From contig NW_027480495.1 in the NCBI RefSeq assembly GCF_051401765.1, forward strand, positions 1,736,001-1,800,000: a stretch of 64,000 nt of DNA, written 5' to 3'. The notes below the pieces were generated by a model that saw nothing but the letters and a program-made list of their open reading frames with translations, was not told the origin of the DNA and made no database searches. This document shows positions 28,701-42,066 of this stretch, one piece after another. This stretch comes from Calliopsis andreniformis. Its lineage: Eukaryota > Arthropoda > Insecta > Hymenoptera > Andrenidae. Each line of letters opens with the position of its first letter. The first letter of the stretch is position 1. The position numbers and the translations under genes were made by a program.

Positions 28701-29064
28701 CCTCAGACCTCAAACATCAATATTCAACCCTCAGTCCTCGTCCTCAATCCACAACCCTCAATCCTCAGTCCTCAATATTCAATCATCAATATTCAATCTT
28801 CAATCCTTAATCCTCAATCCTCATTCCTCAATCCTCAATCCTCAATCTTCAACCCTGAATACTCCATCCTCAATACTCAATCCTCAACCTTCAATCCTCA
28901 ATACTCAATCTTCAATCCTCAATCCTCAATCGTCAATCCTCAATCCTCAATCTTCAATCCTCAACACTCAATCTTCAATCCTCAATCCTCAATCCTCAGT
29001 CCTCAATCCTCATTCTTCAATACTCAATACCCAATCCTCAATCTTCAATCCTCAATCCTCAATC
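25701..29064 (+). repeat. Block X, copy 2
   Basis: Copy of 20,755-24,118 at +4,946, with box-4 cores 26,101, 27,674 and 28,715 and AAGCTT sites at 26,447, 26,979 and 28,020. It has four bases not in copy 1: C at 26,942, T at 27,650, A at 27,953 and A at 29,022. All four recur in copy 4, which shows that copy 4 descends from this copy or its sister. Confidence 0.9.
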
Positions 29065-29395
29065 CTCAATCCTAATTCCTCAATCCTCATTCTTCAATCC
29101 TCAATAACCAATCCTCAATTTCAATCCTCAATCCTCAATCTTCATTTCTCAATCCTCAATCCTCAACCCTCAGCCCTCATCCTCCATCCTCAGTACTCAA
29201 TCCTCTATCCTCAATATTCAATCCTCAATACTCAATCTTCAATCCTCATTCCTCAATCCTCAATCCTCAATCCTCAATCCTCAGGCATCAATACTCAATC
29301 TACAATATTCAATCCTCAATCCTTAATCCTCAATCCACAATCCTCAGCCTTCAATACTCAATACTCAATCTTCAATCCTCAATCCTCAATCCTCA
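29065..29395 (+). repeat. Junction segment between 7,201-bp units
   Basis: 29,065-29,284 holds the CCTAATTCC, AATAACC, CAATTTC and CAGCCCTCATCC words, also found near 2,190, 36,260 and 42,190. From about 29,285 the GGCATCAATAC word and CTACAATATTC follow, then a second GGCATCAATAC near 29,424 that belongs to the next X copy. This is where the left 7,201-bp unit ends and the right one begins. Confidence 0.75.
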
Positions 29396-31319
29396 ATCCT
29401 CAATCCTCAATCCTCATTCCTCAGGCATCAATACTCAATCTACAATATTCAATCCTCAATCCTTAACCCTCAATCCACAATCCTCAACCTTCAATACTCA
29501 ATACTCAATCTTCAATCCTCAATCCTCAATCCTCAATCCTCAATCCTCAATCCTCAATCCTCAATATTCAATCCTCAATACTCAACCTTCAATCATCGAT
29601 CTTCAATCCTCAATTCTCAGTCGTCAATCCTCAGTCATCATTCCTCAATCTTCAATACTCAATCGTCAATCCTTAGTCCTCAATCCTCAATCCTCAATCC
29701 TCGTTCCTCAAACCTCAATCCTCAACCCTCAGACTTCATCCTCAATCCTCAAACCTCAATACTCAATCCTCAATATTCAATCATCAGTACTCAATCTTCA
29801 ATCCTCAATCCTAAAACCTCAATCCTCAATCCTCATTCTTCAATCCTAAATACCCAATCCTCAATCTTCAATCCTCAATCCTCAATACTCAATTCTCAAT
29901 CCTCAATCCTTAATCCTCAGACCTCAAACGTCAATATTCAACCCTCAGTCCTCGTCCTCAATCCACAACCATCAATCCTCAGTCCTCAACATTCAATCAT
30001 CAATATTCAATCTTCAATCCTCAATCCTCAATCCTCAATCCTCAATCCTCAATCCTCAATCTTCAACCCATAATCCTCAATCCTCAATACTCAATCCTCA
30101 ATCTTCAATCCTCAATACTCAATCTTCAATCCTCAATCCTCAATCCTCAATCCTCAATCCTCAATATTCAATCATCAATACTCAATCTTCAATCCTCAAT
30201 CCTCAATCCTCAATTCTCAATCCTGAATCCTCAATCCTCAATCCTCAATCCTCAATCCTCAATCCACAATCCTCAAGCTTCTATACTCAATAATCAATCT
30301 CCAATCCTAGATCCTCAATCCTCAATCCTCAATCCTCAATCCTCAATCTTCAATCCTCAATATTCAATCATCAATACTCAATCTTCAAACCTCAATCTTC
30401 AATCCTCAATACTCATTCTTCAATCCTCAATCCTCAATCCTCAATCCTCAATCCTCAATCCTCAGGCATCAATACTCAATCTACAATATTCAATCCTCAA
30501 TCCTTAATCCTCAATCCACAATCCTCAGCCTTCAATACTCAATACTCAATCTTCAATCCTCAATCCTCAATCCTCAATCCTCAATCCTCAATCCTCAATC
30601 CGCAATATTCAATCCTCAATACTCAATCTTCAATCATCAATCCTCAATCCTCAATTCTCAGTCTTCAATCCTCAGTCATCAATCCTCAATCTTCAATACT
30701 CAATCGTCAATCCTTAGTCCTCAATCCTCAATCCTCAATCCTCGTTCCTCAAACCTCAATCCTCAACCCCCAGTCTTCATCCTCAATCCTCAAACCTCAA
30801 TCCTCAATCCTCAATATTCAATCATCAATACTAAATCTTCAATCCTCAATCCTCAAACCTCAATCCTCAATCCTCATTCTTCAATCCTAAATACCCAATC
30901 CTTAATCTTCAATCCTCAATCCTCAATCCTCAATTCTCAATCCTCAATCCTTAATCCTCAGACCTCAAACATCAATATTCAACCCTCAGTCCTCGTCCTC
31001 AATCCACAACCCTCAATCCTCAGTCCTCAATATTCAATCATCAATATTCAATCTTCAATCCTTAATCCTCAATCCTCATTCCTCAATCCTCAATCCTCAA
31101 TCTTCAACCCTGAATACTCCATCCTCAATACTCAATCCTCAACCTTCAATCCTCAATACTCAATCTTCAATCCTCAATCCTCAATCGTCAATCCTCAATC
31201 CTCAATCTTCAATCCTCAACACTCAATCTTCAATCCTCAATCCTCAATCCTCAGTCCTCAATCCTCATTCTTCAATCCTCAATACCCAATCCTCAATCTT
31301 CAATCCTCAATCCTCAATC
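29396..31319 (+). repeat. Block X, copy 3 (right part only)
   Basis: Copy of 22,195-24,118 at +7,201, starting just before CCTTAACCCTC. Box-4 cores are at 29,929 and 30,970, and an AAGCTT site is at 30,275. It carries C at 30,208, as copy 1 does at 23,007, so it groups with X copy 1 and not with copy 2. Confidence 0.88.
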
Positions 31320-32901
31320 GTCAATCCTCAATCCTCAATCCTCAATCCTCAATCCTCAATCCTCAATCCACAATCCTCAACCTTCTATACTCAATAATCA
31401 ATCTCCAATCCTAGATCCTCAATCCTCAATCCTCAATCCTCAATCTTCAACCCTGAATCCTCAATCCTCAATACTCAATCCTCAATCTTCAATCCTCAAT
31501 ACTCAATCTTCAATCCTCAATCCTCAATCCTCTATCCTCAATCCTCAATCTTCAACCCTCAACACTCAATCCTCAATCCTCAATCCTCAATCCTCAATCC
31601 TCAACCCTCAATCTTCAATCCTCATTACTAATCTTCAATCCTCAATCCTCAATTCTCAATCCTCAATCCTCATTCTTCAATCCTCAATACCCAATCCTCA
31701 ATCTTCAATCCTCAATCCTTAATCGTCAATCCACAATCCTCAACCTTCAATACTCAATACTCGATCTTCAATCCTCAATCCTCAATCATCAATCCTAAAT
31801 TCTCAGTCGTCAATCCTCAGTCACCAATCCTCAATCTTCAATACTCAATCGTCAATCCTTAGTCCTCAATCCTCAATGCTCAATCCTCAATCCTCATTCC
31901 CCAACCCTCAATCCTCATTCCTCAAACCTCAATCCTCAACCCTCAGTCCTCATACTCAATTCTCAATTCTCAATCCTCAATCCTCAATCCTCAATCTTCA
32001 ATCCTCAATAATCAATCTCCAATCCTCAATCCTCAATCCTCGATCCTCAATCCTCAGGCATCAATACTCAATCTTCAATACTCAATCCTCAATCCTCAAT
32101 CCTCAATCCTCAATCCTCAAACCTCAATCCTCAATCCTCAATATTCAATCATCAATACTCAATCTTCAATCCTCAATCCTCAATCTTCAATCCTCAATCC
32201 TCAATCCTCAATCCTCAATATTCAATCCTCAATACTCAACCTTCAATCATCAATCCTCAATCCTCAATTCTCAGTCGTCAATCCTCAGTCATCATTCCTC
32301 AATCTTCAATACTCAATCGTCAATCCTTAGTCCTCAATCCTCAATCCTCAATCCTCGTTCCTCAAACCTCAATCCTCAACCCTCAGACTTCATCCTCAAT
32401 CCTCAAACCTCAATCCTCAATCCTCAATATTCAATCATCAATACTCAATCTTCAATCCTCAATCCTAAAACCTAAATCCTCAATCCTCATTCTTCAATCC
32501 TAAATACCCAATCCTCAATCTTCAATCCTCAATCCTCAATACTCAATTCTCAATCCTCAATCCTTAATCCTCAGACATCAAACGTCAATATTCAACCCTC
32601 AGTCCTCGTCCTCAATCCACAACCCTCAATCCTCAGTCCTCAATATTCAATCATCAATATTCAATCTTCAATCCTCAATCCTCAATCCTCAATCCTCAAT
32701 CCTCAATCCTCAATCTTCAACCCTGAATCCTCAATCCTCAATACTCAATCCTTAATCTTCAATCCTCAATACTCAATCTTCAATCCTCAATCCTCAATCT
32801 TCAATCCTCAATACTCAATCTTCAATCCTCAATCCTCAATCCTCTATCCTCAATCCTCAATCTTCAACCCTCAACACTCAATCCTCAATCCTCAATCCTC
32901 A
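31320..32901 (+). repeat. Block Y, copy 2
   Basis: Copy of 24,119-25,700 at +7,201 with box-4 core 32,583. The only difference I noticed is C at 32,227 against T at 25,026, which implies very high identity over about 1.6 kb. Confidence 0.88.
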
Positions 32902-35900
32902 ATCCTCAATCCTCAATCCTCAATCCTCAATCCTCAATATTCAATCCTCAATACTCAACCTTCAATCATCGATCTTCAATCCTCAATTCTCAGTCGTCAA
33001 TCCTCAGTCATCATTCCTCAATCTTCAATACTCAATCGTCAATCCTTAGTCCTCAATCCTCAATCCTCAATCCTCGTTCCTCAAACCTCAATCCTCAACC
33101 CTCAGACTTCATCCTCAATCCTCAAACCTCAATACTCAATCCTCAATATTCAATCATCAGTACTCAATCTTCAATCCTCAATCCTAAAACCTCAATCCTC
33201 AATCCTCATTCTTCAATCCTAAATACCCAATCCTCAATCTTCAATCCTCAATCCTCAATACTCAATTCTCAATCCTCAATCCTTAATCCTCAGACCTCAA
33301 ACGTCAATATTCAACCCTCAGTCCTCGTCCTCAATCCACAACCATCAATCCTCAGTCCTCAACATTCAATCATCAATATTCAATCTTCAATCCTCAATCC
33401 TCAATCCTCAATCCTCAATCCTCAATCCTCAATCTTCAACCCATAATCCTCAATCCTCAATACTCAATCCTCAATCTTCAATCCTCAATACTCAATCTTC
33501 AATCCTCAATCCTCAATCCTCAATCCTCAATCCTCAATATTCAATCATCAATACTCAATCTTCAATCCTCAATCCTCAATCCTCAATTCTCAATCCTGAA
33601 TCCTCAATCCTCAATCCTCAATCCTCAATCCTCAATCCACAATCCTCAAGCTTCTATACTCAATAATCAATCTCCAATCCTAGATCCTCAATCCTCAATC
33701 CTCAATCCTCAATCCTCAATCTTCAATCCTCAATATTCAATCATCAATACTCAATCTTCAAACCTCAATCTTCAATCCTCAATACTCATTCTTCAATCCT
33801 CAATCCTCAATCCTCAATCCTCAATCCTCAATCCTCAGGCATCAATACTCAATCTACAATATTCAATCCTCAATCCTTAATCCTCAATCCACAATCCTCA
33901 GCCTTCAATACTCAATACTCAATCTTCAATCCTCAATCCTCAATCCTCAATCCTCAATCCTCAATCCTCAATCCGCAATATTCAATCCTCAATACTCAAT
34001 CTTCAATCATCAATCCTCAATCCTCAATTCTCAGTCTTCAATCCTCAGTCATCAATCCTCAATCCTCAATATTCAATCATCAATACTCAATCTTCAATCC
34101 TCAATCCTCAATCCTCAATTCTCAATCCTGAATCCTCAATCCCCAATCCTCAATCCTCAATCCTCAATCCACAATCCTCAAGCTTCTATACTCAATAATC
34201 AATCTCCAATCCTAGATCCTCAATCCTCAATCCTCAATCCTCAATCCTCAATCCTCAATCCTCAATATTCAATCATCAATACTCAATCTTCAAACCTCAA
34301 TCTTCAATCCTCAATACTCAATCTTCTATCCTCAATCCTCAATCCTCAATCCTCAATCCTCATTCCTCAGGCATCAATACTCAATCTACAATATTCAATC
34401 CTCAATCCTTAACCCTCAATCCACAATCCTCAACCTTCAATACTCAATACTCAATCTTCAATCCTCAATCCTCAATCCTCAATCCTCAATCCTCAATCCT
34501 CAATCCTCAATATTCAATCCTCAATACTCAACCTTCAATCATCGATCTTCAATCCTCAATTCTCAGTCGTCAATCCTCAGTCATCATTCCTCAATCTTCA
34601 ATACTCAATCGTCAATCCTTAGTCCTCAATCCTCAATCCTCAATCCTCGTTCCTCAAACCTCAATCCTCAACCCTCAGACTTCATCCTCAATCCTCAAAC
34701 CTCAATACTCAATCCTCAATATTCAATCATCAGTACTCAATCTTCAATCCTCAATCCTAAAACCTCAATCCTCAATCCTCATTCTTCAATCCTAAATACC
34801 CAATCCTCAATCTTCAATCCTCAATCCTCAATACTCAATTCTCAATCCTCTATCCTTAATCCTCAGACCTCAAACGTCAATATTCAACCCTCAGTCCTCG
34901 TCCTCAATCCACAACCATCAATCCTCAGTCCTCAACATTCAATCATCAATATTCAATCTTCAATCCTCAATCCTCAATCCTCAATCCTCAATCCTCAATC
35001 CTCAATCTTCAACCCATAATCCTCAATCCTCAATACTCAATCCTCAATCTTCAATCCTCAATACTCAATCTTCAATCCTCAATCCTCAATCCTCAATCCT
35101 CAATCCTCAATATTCAATCATCAATACTCAATCTTCAATCCTCAATCCTCAATACTCAATTCTCAATCCTGAATCCTCAATCCTCAATCCTCAATCCTCA
35201 ATCCTCAATCCACAATCCTCAAGCTTCTATACTCAATAATCAATCTCCAATCCTAGATCCTCAATCCTCAATCCTCAATCCTCAATCCTCAATCTTCAAT
35301 CCTCAATATTCAATCATCAATACTCAATCTTCAAACCTCAATCTTCAATCCTCAATACTCATTCTTCAATCCTCAATCCTCAATCCTCAATCCTCAATCC
35401 TCAATCCTCAGGCATCAATACTCAATCTACAATATTCAATCCTCAATCCTTAATCCTCAATCCACAATCCTCAGCCTTCAATACTCAATACTCAATCTTC
35501 AATCCTCAATCCTCAATCCTCAATCCTCAATCCTCAATCCGCAATATTCAATCCTCAATACTCAATCTTCAATCATCAATCCTCAATCCTCAATTCTCAG
35601 TCTTCAATCCTCAGTCATCAATCCTCAATCTTCAATACTCAATCGTCAATCCTTAGTCCTCAATCCTCAATCCTCAATCCTCGTTCCTCAAACCTCAATC
35701 CTCAACCCCCAGTCTTCATCCTCAATCCTCAAACCTCAATCCTCAATCCTCAATATTCAATCATCAATACTAAATCTTCAATCCTCAATCCTCAAACCTC
35801 AATCCTCAATCCTCATTCTTCAATCCTAAATACCCAATCCTTAATCTTCAATCCTCAATCCTCAATCCTCAATTCTCAATCCTCAATCCTTAATCCTCAG

Positions 35901-36475
35901 ACCTCAAACATCAATATTCAACCCTCAGTCCTCGTCCTCAATCCACAACCCTCAATCCTCAGTCCTCAATATTCAATCATCAATATTCAATCTTCAATCC
36001 TTAATCCTCAATCCTCATTCCTCAATCCTCAATCCTCAATCTTCAACCCTGAATACTCCATCCTCAATACTCAATCCTCAACCTTCAATCCTCAATACTC
36101 AATCTTCAATCCTCAATCCTCAATCGTCAATCCTCAATCCTCAATCTTCAATCCTCAACACTCAATCTTCAATCCTCAATCCTCAATCCTCAGTCCTCAA
36201 TCCTCATTCTTCAATACTCAATACCCAATCCTCAATCTTCAATCCTCAATCCTCAATCCTCAATCCTAATTCCTCAATCCTCATTCTTCAATCCTCAATA
36301 ACCAATCCTCAATTTCAATCCTCAATCCTCAATCTTCATTTCTCAATCCTCAATCCTCAACCCTCAGCCCTCATCCTCCATCCTCAGTACTCAATCCTCT
36401 ATCCTCAATATTCAATCCTCAATACTCAATCTTCAATCCTCATTCCTCAATCCTCAATCCTCAATCCTCAATCTT
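32902..36475 (+). repeat. Block X, copy 4, with right flank of the 7,201-bp unit
   Basis: Box-4 cores are at 33,302, 34,875 and 35,909, and AAGCTT sites at 33,648, 34,180 and 35,221. It shares C 34,143, T 34,851, A 35,154 and A 36,216 with X copy 2. A TCAATCC run near 35,500-35,540 is one heptamer shorter than in copy 2, so the offset changes from 7,201 to 7,194. The flank 36,258-36,475 matches 29,065-29,284. After that copy 4 continues as TCTTCATTCC while copy 2 continues as TCCTCAGGCATC. Confidence 0.9.
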
Positions 36476-39400
36476 CATTCCTCAATACTCAATCTGCAAT
36501 CCTCAATCCTCAAACCTCAATCCTCAATCCTCATTCCTCAATCCTCAATTCCCAATCCTCAATCCTCAATCCTCAATCCTCAATCCTCAATATTCAATCA
36601 TCAATACTCAATCTTCAATCCTCAATCTTCAATCCTCAATACTCAACCTTCAATCCTCAATCCTCAACCCTCAATCCTCAATCCTCAAACCTCAATCCTC
36701 AATCCTCAATATTCAATCATCAATACTCAATCTTCAATCGTCAATCCTCAAACCTCAATCCTCAATCCTCATTACTCAATCCTCAATACCCAATCCTCAA
36801 TCCACAATCCTTAATCCTCAATCCACAATCCTCAACCTTCAATACTCAATACTCAATCTTCAATCCTCAATCCTCAATCCTCAATCCTCAATCCTCAATC
36901 CTCAATCATCAATCCTCAATATTCAATCCTCAATACTCAATCTTCAATCATCAATCCTCAATCCTCAATTCTCAGTCGTCAATCCTCAGTCATCAATCCT
37001 CAATCTTCAATACTCAGTCGTCAACCCTCAATATTCAATCATCAATACTCAATCTTCAATCCTCAATCCTCAAACCTCAATCCTCAATCCTCATTCTTCA
37101 ATCCTCAATATTCAATCATCAATACGCAATCTTCAACCCTCAATCTTCAATCCTCAATAGTCAATCTTCAATCCTCAATCCTCAATCCTCAATCCTCAAT
37201 CCTCAATCCTCAATCCTCAGGTATCAATACTCAATCTACAATATTCAATCCTCAATCCTTAATCCTCAATCCACAATCCTCAACCTTCAATACTCAATAC
37301 TCAATCTTCAATCCTCAATCCTCAATCTTCAATCCTCAATCCTCAATCCTCAATCCTCAATATTCAATCCTCAATACTCAACCTTCAATCATCAATCCTC
37401 AATCCTCAATTCTCAGTCGTCAATCCTCAGTCATCATTCCTCAATCTTCAATACTCAATCGTCAATCCTTAGTCCTCAATCCTCAATCCTCAATCCTCGT
37501 TCCTCAAACCTCAATCCTCAACCCTCAGACTTCATCCTCAATCCTCAAACCTCAATCCTCAATCCTCAATATTCAATCATCAATACTCAATCTTCAATCC
37601 TCAATCCTAAAACCTAAATCCTCAATCCTCATTCTTCAATCCTAAATACCCAATCCTCAATCTTCAATCCTCAATCCTCAATACTCAATTCTCAATCCTC
37701 AATCCTTAATCCTCAGACATCAAACGTCAATATTCAACCCTCAGTCCTCGTCCTCAATCCACAACCCTCAATCCTCAGTCCTCAATATTCAATCATCAAT
37801 ATTCAATCTTCAATCCTCAATCCTCAATCCTCAATCCTCAATCCTCAATCCTCAATCTTCAACCCTGAATCCTCAATCCTCAATACTCAATCCTTAATCT
37901 TCAATCCTCAATACTCAATCTTCAATCCTCAATCCTCAATCTTCAATCCTCAATACTCAATCTTCAATCCTCAATCCTCAATCCTCTATCCTCAATCCTC
38001 AATCTTCAACCCTCAACACTCAATCCTCAATCCTCAATCCTCAATCCTCAATCCTCAACCCTCAATCTTCAATCCTCAATACTCAATCCTTAATCTTCAA
38101 TCCTCAATACTCAATCTTCAATCCTCAATCCTCAATCTTCAATCCTCAATATTCAATCATCAATACTCAATCTTAAATCCTCAATCCTCAATCCTCAATT
38201 CTCAATCCTCAATCCTCAATCCTCAATCCTCAATCCTCAATCCTCAATCCACAATCCTCAACCTTCTATACTCAATAATCAATCTCCAATCCTAGATCCT
38301 CAATCCTCAATCCTCAATCCTCAATCTTCAACCCTGAATCCTCAATCCTCAATACTCAATCCTCAATCTTCAATCCTCAATACTCAATCTTCAATCCTCA
38401 ATCCTCAATCCTCTATCCTCAATCCTCAATCTTCAACCCTCAACACTCAATCCTCAATCCTCAATCCTCAATCCTCAATCCTCAACCCTCAATCTTCAAT
38501 CCTCATTACTAATCTTCAATCCTCAATCCTCAATTCTCAATCCTCAATCCTCATTCTTCAATCCTCAATACCCAATCCTCAATCTTCAATCCTCAATCCT
38601 TAATCGTCAATCCACAATCCTCAACCTTCAATACTCAATACTCGATCTTCAATCCTCAATCCTCAATCATCAATCCTAAATTCTCAGTCGTCAATCCTCA
38701 GTCACCAATCCTCAATCTTCAATACTCAATCGTCAATCCTTAGTCCTCAATCCTCAATGCTCAATCCTCAATCCTCATTCCCCAACCCTCAATCCTCATT
38801 CCTCAAACCTCAATCCTCTACCCTCAGTCCTCATACTCAATTCTCAATTCTCAATCCTCAATCCTCAATCCTCAATCTTCAATCCTCAATAATCAATCTC
38901 CAATCCTCAATCCTCAATCCTCGATCCTCAATCCTCAGGCATCAATACTCAATCTTCAATACTCAATCCTCAATCCTCAATCCTCAATCCTCAATCCTCA
39001 AACCTCAATCCTCAATCCTCAATATTCAATCATCAATACTCAATCTTCAATCCTCAATCCTCAATCCTCAATCCTCACTCCTCAATCCTCAATCCTCAGT
39101 ATTCAATCATCAATACTCAATCTTCAAACCTCAATCTTCAATCCTCAATTCTCAATCTTCAATCCTCAATCCTCAATCCTCAATCCTCAATCCTTAATCC
39201 TCAATCCACAATCCTCAACCTTCAATACTCAATACTCGATCTTCAATCCTCAATCCTCAATCATCAATCCTAAATTCTCAGTCGTCAATCCTCAGTCACC
39301 AATCCTCAATCTTCAATACTCAATCGTCAATCCTTAGTCCTCAATCCTCAATCCTCAATCCTCGATCCTCAAACCTCAACCCTAAACCCTCAGACTTCAT

Positions 39401-42066
39401 CCTCAATCCTCAAACCTCAATCCTCAATCCTCAATATTCAATCATCAATACTCAATCTTCAATCCTTAATCCTAAAACCTCAATCCTCAATCCTCATTCT
39501 TCAATCCTAAATACCCAATCCTCAATCTTCAATCCTCAATCCCCAATACTCAATTCTCAATCCTCAATCCTTAATCCTCAGACCTCAAACGTCAATATTC
39601 AACCCTCAGTCCTCGTCCTCAATACACAACCCTCAATCCTCAGTCCTCAATATTCAATCATCAATATTCAATCTTCAATCCTCAATCCTCAATCCTCAAT
39701 CCTCAATCCTCAATCCTCAATCTTCAACCCTGAATCCTCAATCCTCAATCCTCAATCCTCAATTCTCAATCCTCAATCCTCAATCCTCAATCCTCAATCC
39801 TCAATCCTCAATCCACAATCCTCAACCTTCTATACTCAATATTCAATCTCCAATCCTAGATCCTCAATCCTCAATCCTCAATCCTCAATCTTCAACCCTG
39901 AATCCTCAATCCTCAATACTCAATCCTCAATCTTCAATCCTCAATACTCAATCTTCAATCCTCAATCCTCAATCCTCAATCCTCAATCCTCAATCCTCAA
40001 TCCTCAATATTCAATCATCAATACTCAATCTTCAACCCTCAATCTTCAATCCTCAATACTCAATCTTCCATCCCCAGTACTCAATCCTCTATCCTCAATC
40101 TTCAATCCTCAATACTCAATCTTCAATCCTCACTCCTCAATCCTCAATCCTCAATCCTCAATCTTCAATCCTCAAACATCTATCCTCAATTCTCAATCCT
40201 CAATCCTCAGTCCTCAGTCGTCGAACATCAATCCCCGACCCTTAGCACTCATCCTCAATCCTCATCCCTCAATCCCCAATCCTCAACCTTCAATACTCAA
40301 TAATCAATCTCCAATCCTAGATCCTCAATCCTCAATCCTCAATCCTCATTCCCCAATCCTCAATACCCAATCCTCAATCTTCAATCCTCAAACATCAATC
40401 CTCAATTCTCAATCCTCAATCCTCAGTCCTCAGTCGTCGAATCTCAATCCCCGACGCTTAGCACGCATCCTCAATCCTCAGTCCTCAATCCTCAATCCTC
40501 AAACCTAAATCCTCTACCGTCAGTCCTCGTCCTCAATCCTCAAACCTCAATCCCCAATCCTCAATATTCAATCAGCAATACTCAATCTTCAATCCTCAAT
40601 CCTCAATCCTCAATCCTCAATCCTCAATCCTCAATCCTCAATCCTCATATTCAATCATCAATACTCAATCTTCAACGCTCAATCTTCAATCCTCAATACT
40701 CAATCTTCCATCCTCAATCCTCAATCCTCAATCCTCAATCCTCAATCCTCAGGCATCAATACTCAATCTACAATATTCAATCCTCAATCCTTAATCCTCA
40801 ATCCACAATCCTCAACCTTCAATACTCAATACTCAACCTTCAATCCTCAATCCTCAATCCTCAATCCTCAATCCTCAATCCTAATTCCTCAATCCTCATT
40901 CTTCAATCCTAAATACCCAATCCTCATTCTTCAATCCTCAATCCTCAATACTCAATTCTCAATCCTCAATCCTTAATCCTCAGACCTCAAACGTCAATAT
41001 TCAACCCTCAGTCCTCGTCCTCAATACACAACCCTCAATCCTCAGTCCTCAATATTCAATCATCAATATTCAATCTTCAATCCTCAATCCTCAATCCTCA
41101 ATCCTCAATCCTCAATCCTCAATCTTCAACCCTGAATCCTCAATCCTCAATACTCAATCCTCAATCTTCAATCCTCAATACTCAAACTTCAATCCTCAAT
41201 CCTCAATCCGCAATCCTCAATATTCAATCATCAATACTCAATCTTCAATCCTCAATCCTCAATCCTCAATTCTCAATCCTCAATCCTCAATCCTCAATCC
41301 TCAATCCTCAATCCTCAATCCACAATCCTCAACCTTCTATACTCAATAATCAATCTCCAATCCTAGATCCTCAATCCTCAATCCTCGATCCTCAATCTTC
41401 AACCCTGAATCCTCAATCCTCAATACTCAATCCTCAATCTTCAATCCTCAATACTCAATCTTCAATCCTCAATCCTCAATCGTCAATCCTCAATCCGCAA
41501 TCTTCAATCCTCAACACTCAATCTTCAATCCTCAATCCTCAATCCTCAGTCCTCAATCCTCATTCTTCAATCCTCAATACCCAATCCTCAATCTTCAATC
41601 CTCAATCCTCAATCCTCAATCCTAATTCCTCAATCCTCATTCTTCAATCCTCAATACCCAATCCTCAATTTCAATCCTCAATGCCCAATCCTCAATTTCA
41701 ATCCTCAATCCTCAATCCTCATTTCTCAATCCTCAATCCTCAACCCTCAGCCCTCATCCTCCATCCTCAGTACTCAATCGTCTATCCTCAATCTCAATCC
41801 TCAATACTCAATCTTCAATCCTCATTCCACAATCCTCAAACCTCAATCCTCAATCTTCAATCCTCAATACTCAATCTGCAATCCTCAATCCTCAAACCTC
41901 AATCCTCAATCCTCATTCCTCAATCCTCAATACCCAATCCTCAATCCTCAATCCTCAATCCTCAATCCTCAATATTCAATCATCAATACTCAATCTTCAC
42001 TCCTCAATCTTCAATCCTCAATACCCAATCTTCAATCCTCAATCCTCAATCCTCAATCCTCAAACC
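36127..42066 (+). repeat. 5.94-kb higher-order unit, copy 1
   Basis: The variant order repeats at +5,940 from 36,127 (CTCAATACTCAATCTGC at 36,481 and 42,421), then +5,947 after one extra heptamer in copy 2, then +5,380 after a 567-bp difference. Box-4 cores are at 37,725, 39,590 and 40,992. It contains one 216-bp cassette. The left 350 bp overlap the right flank of X copy 4. The frames here (for example 38,757-39,197 and 41,681-42,241) are repeat translations. Confidence 0.88.
40237..40470 (+). repeat. 216-bp box cassette (CCGACCC box plus ACG dyad box)
   Basis: The CCGACCC-type box starts at 40,237 and the ACG dyad box is 40,453-40,469, giving the standard 216-bp spacing. It sits in copy 1 of the 5.94-kb unit. 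The second, shorter copy ends before this point, so it has no counterpart at +5,380. Confidence 0.9.
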
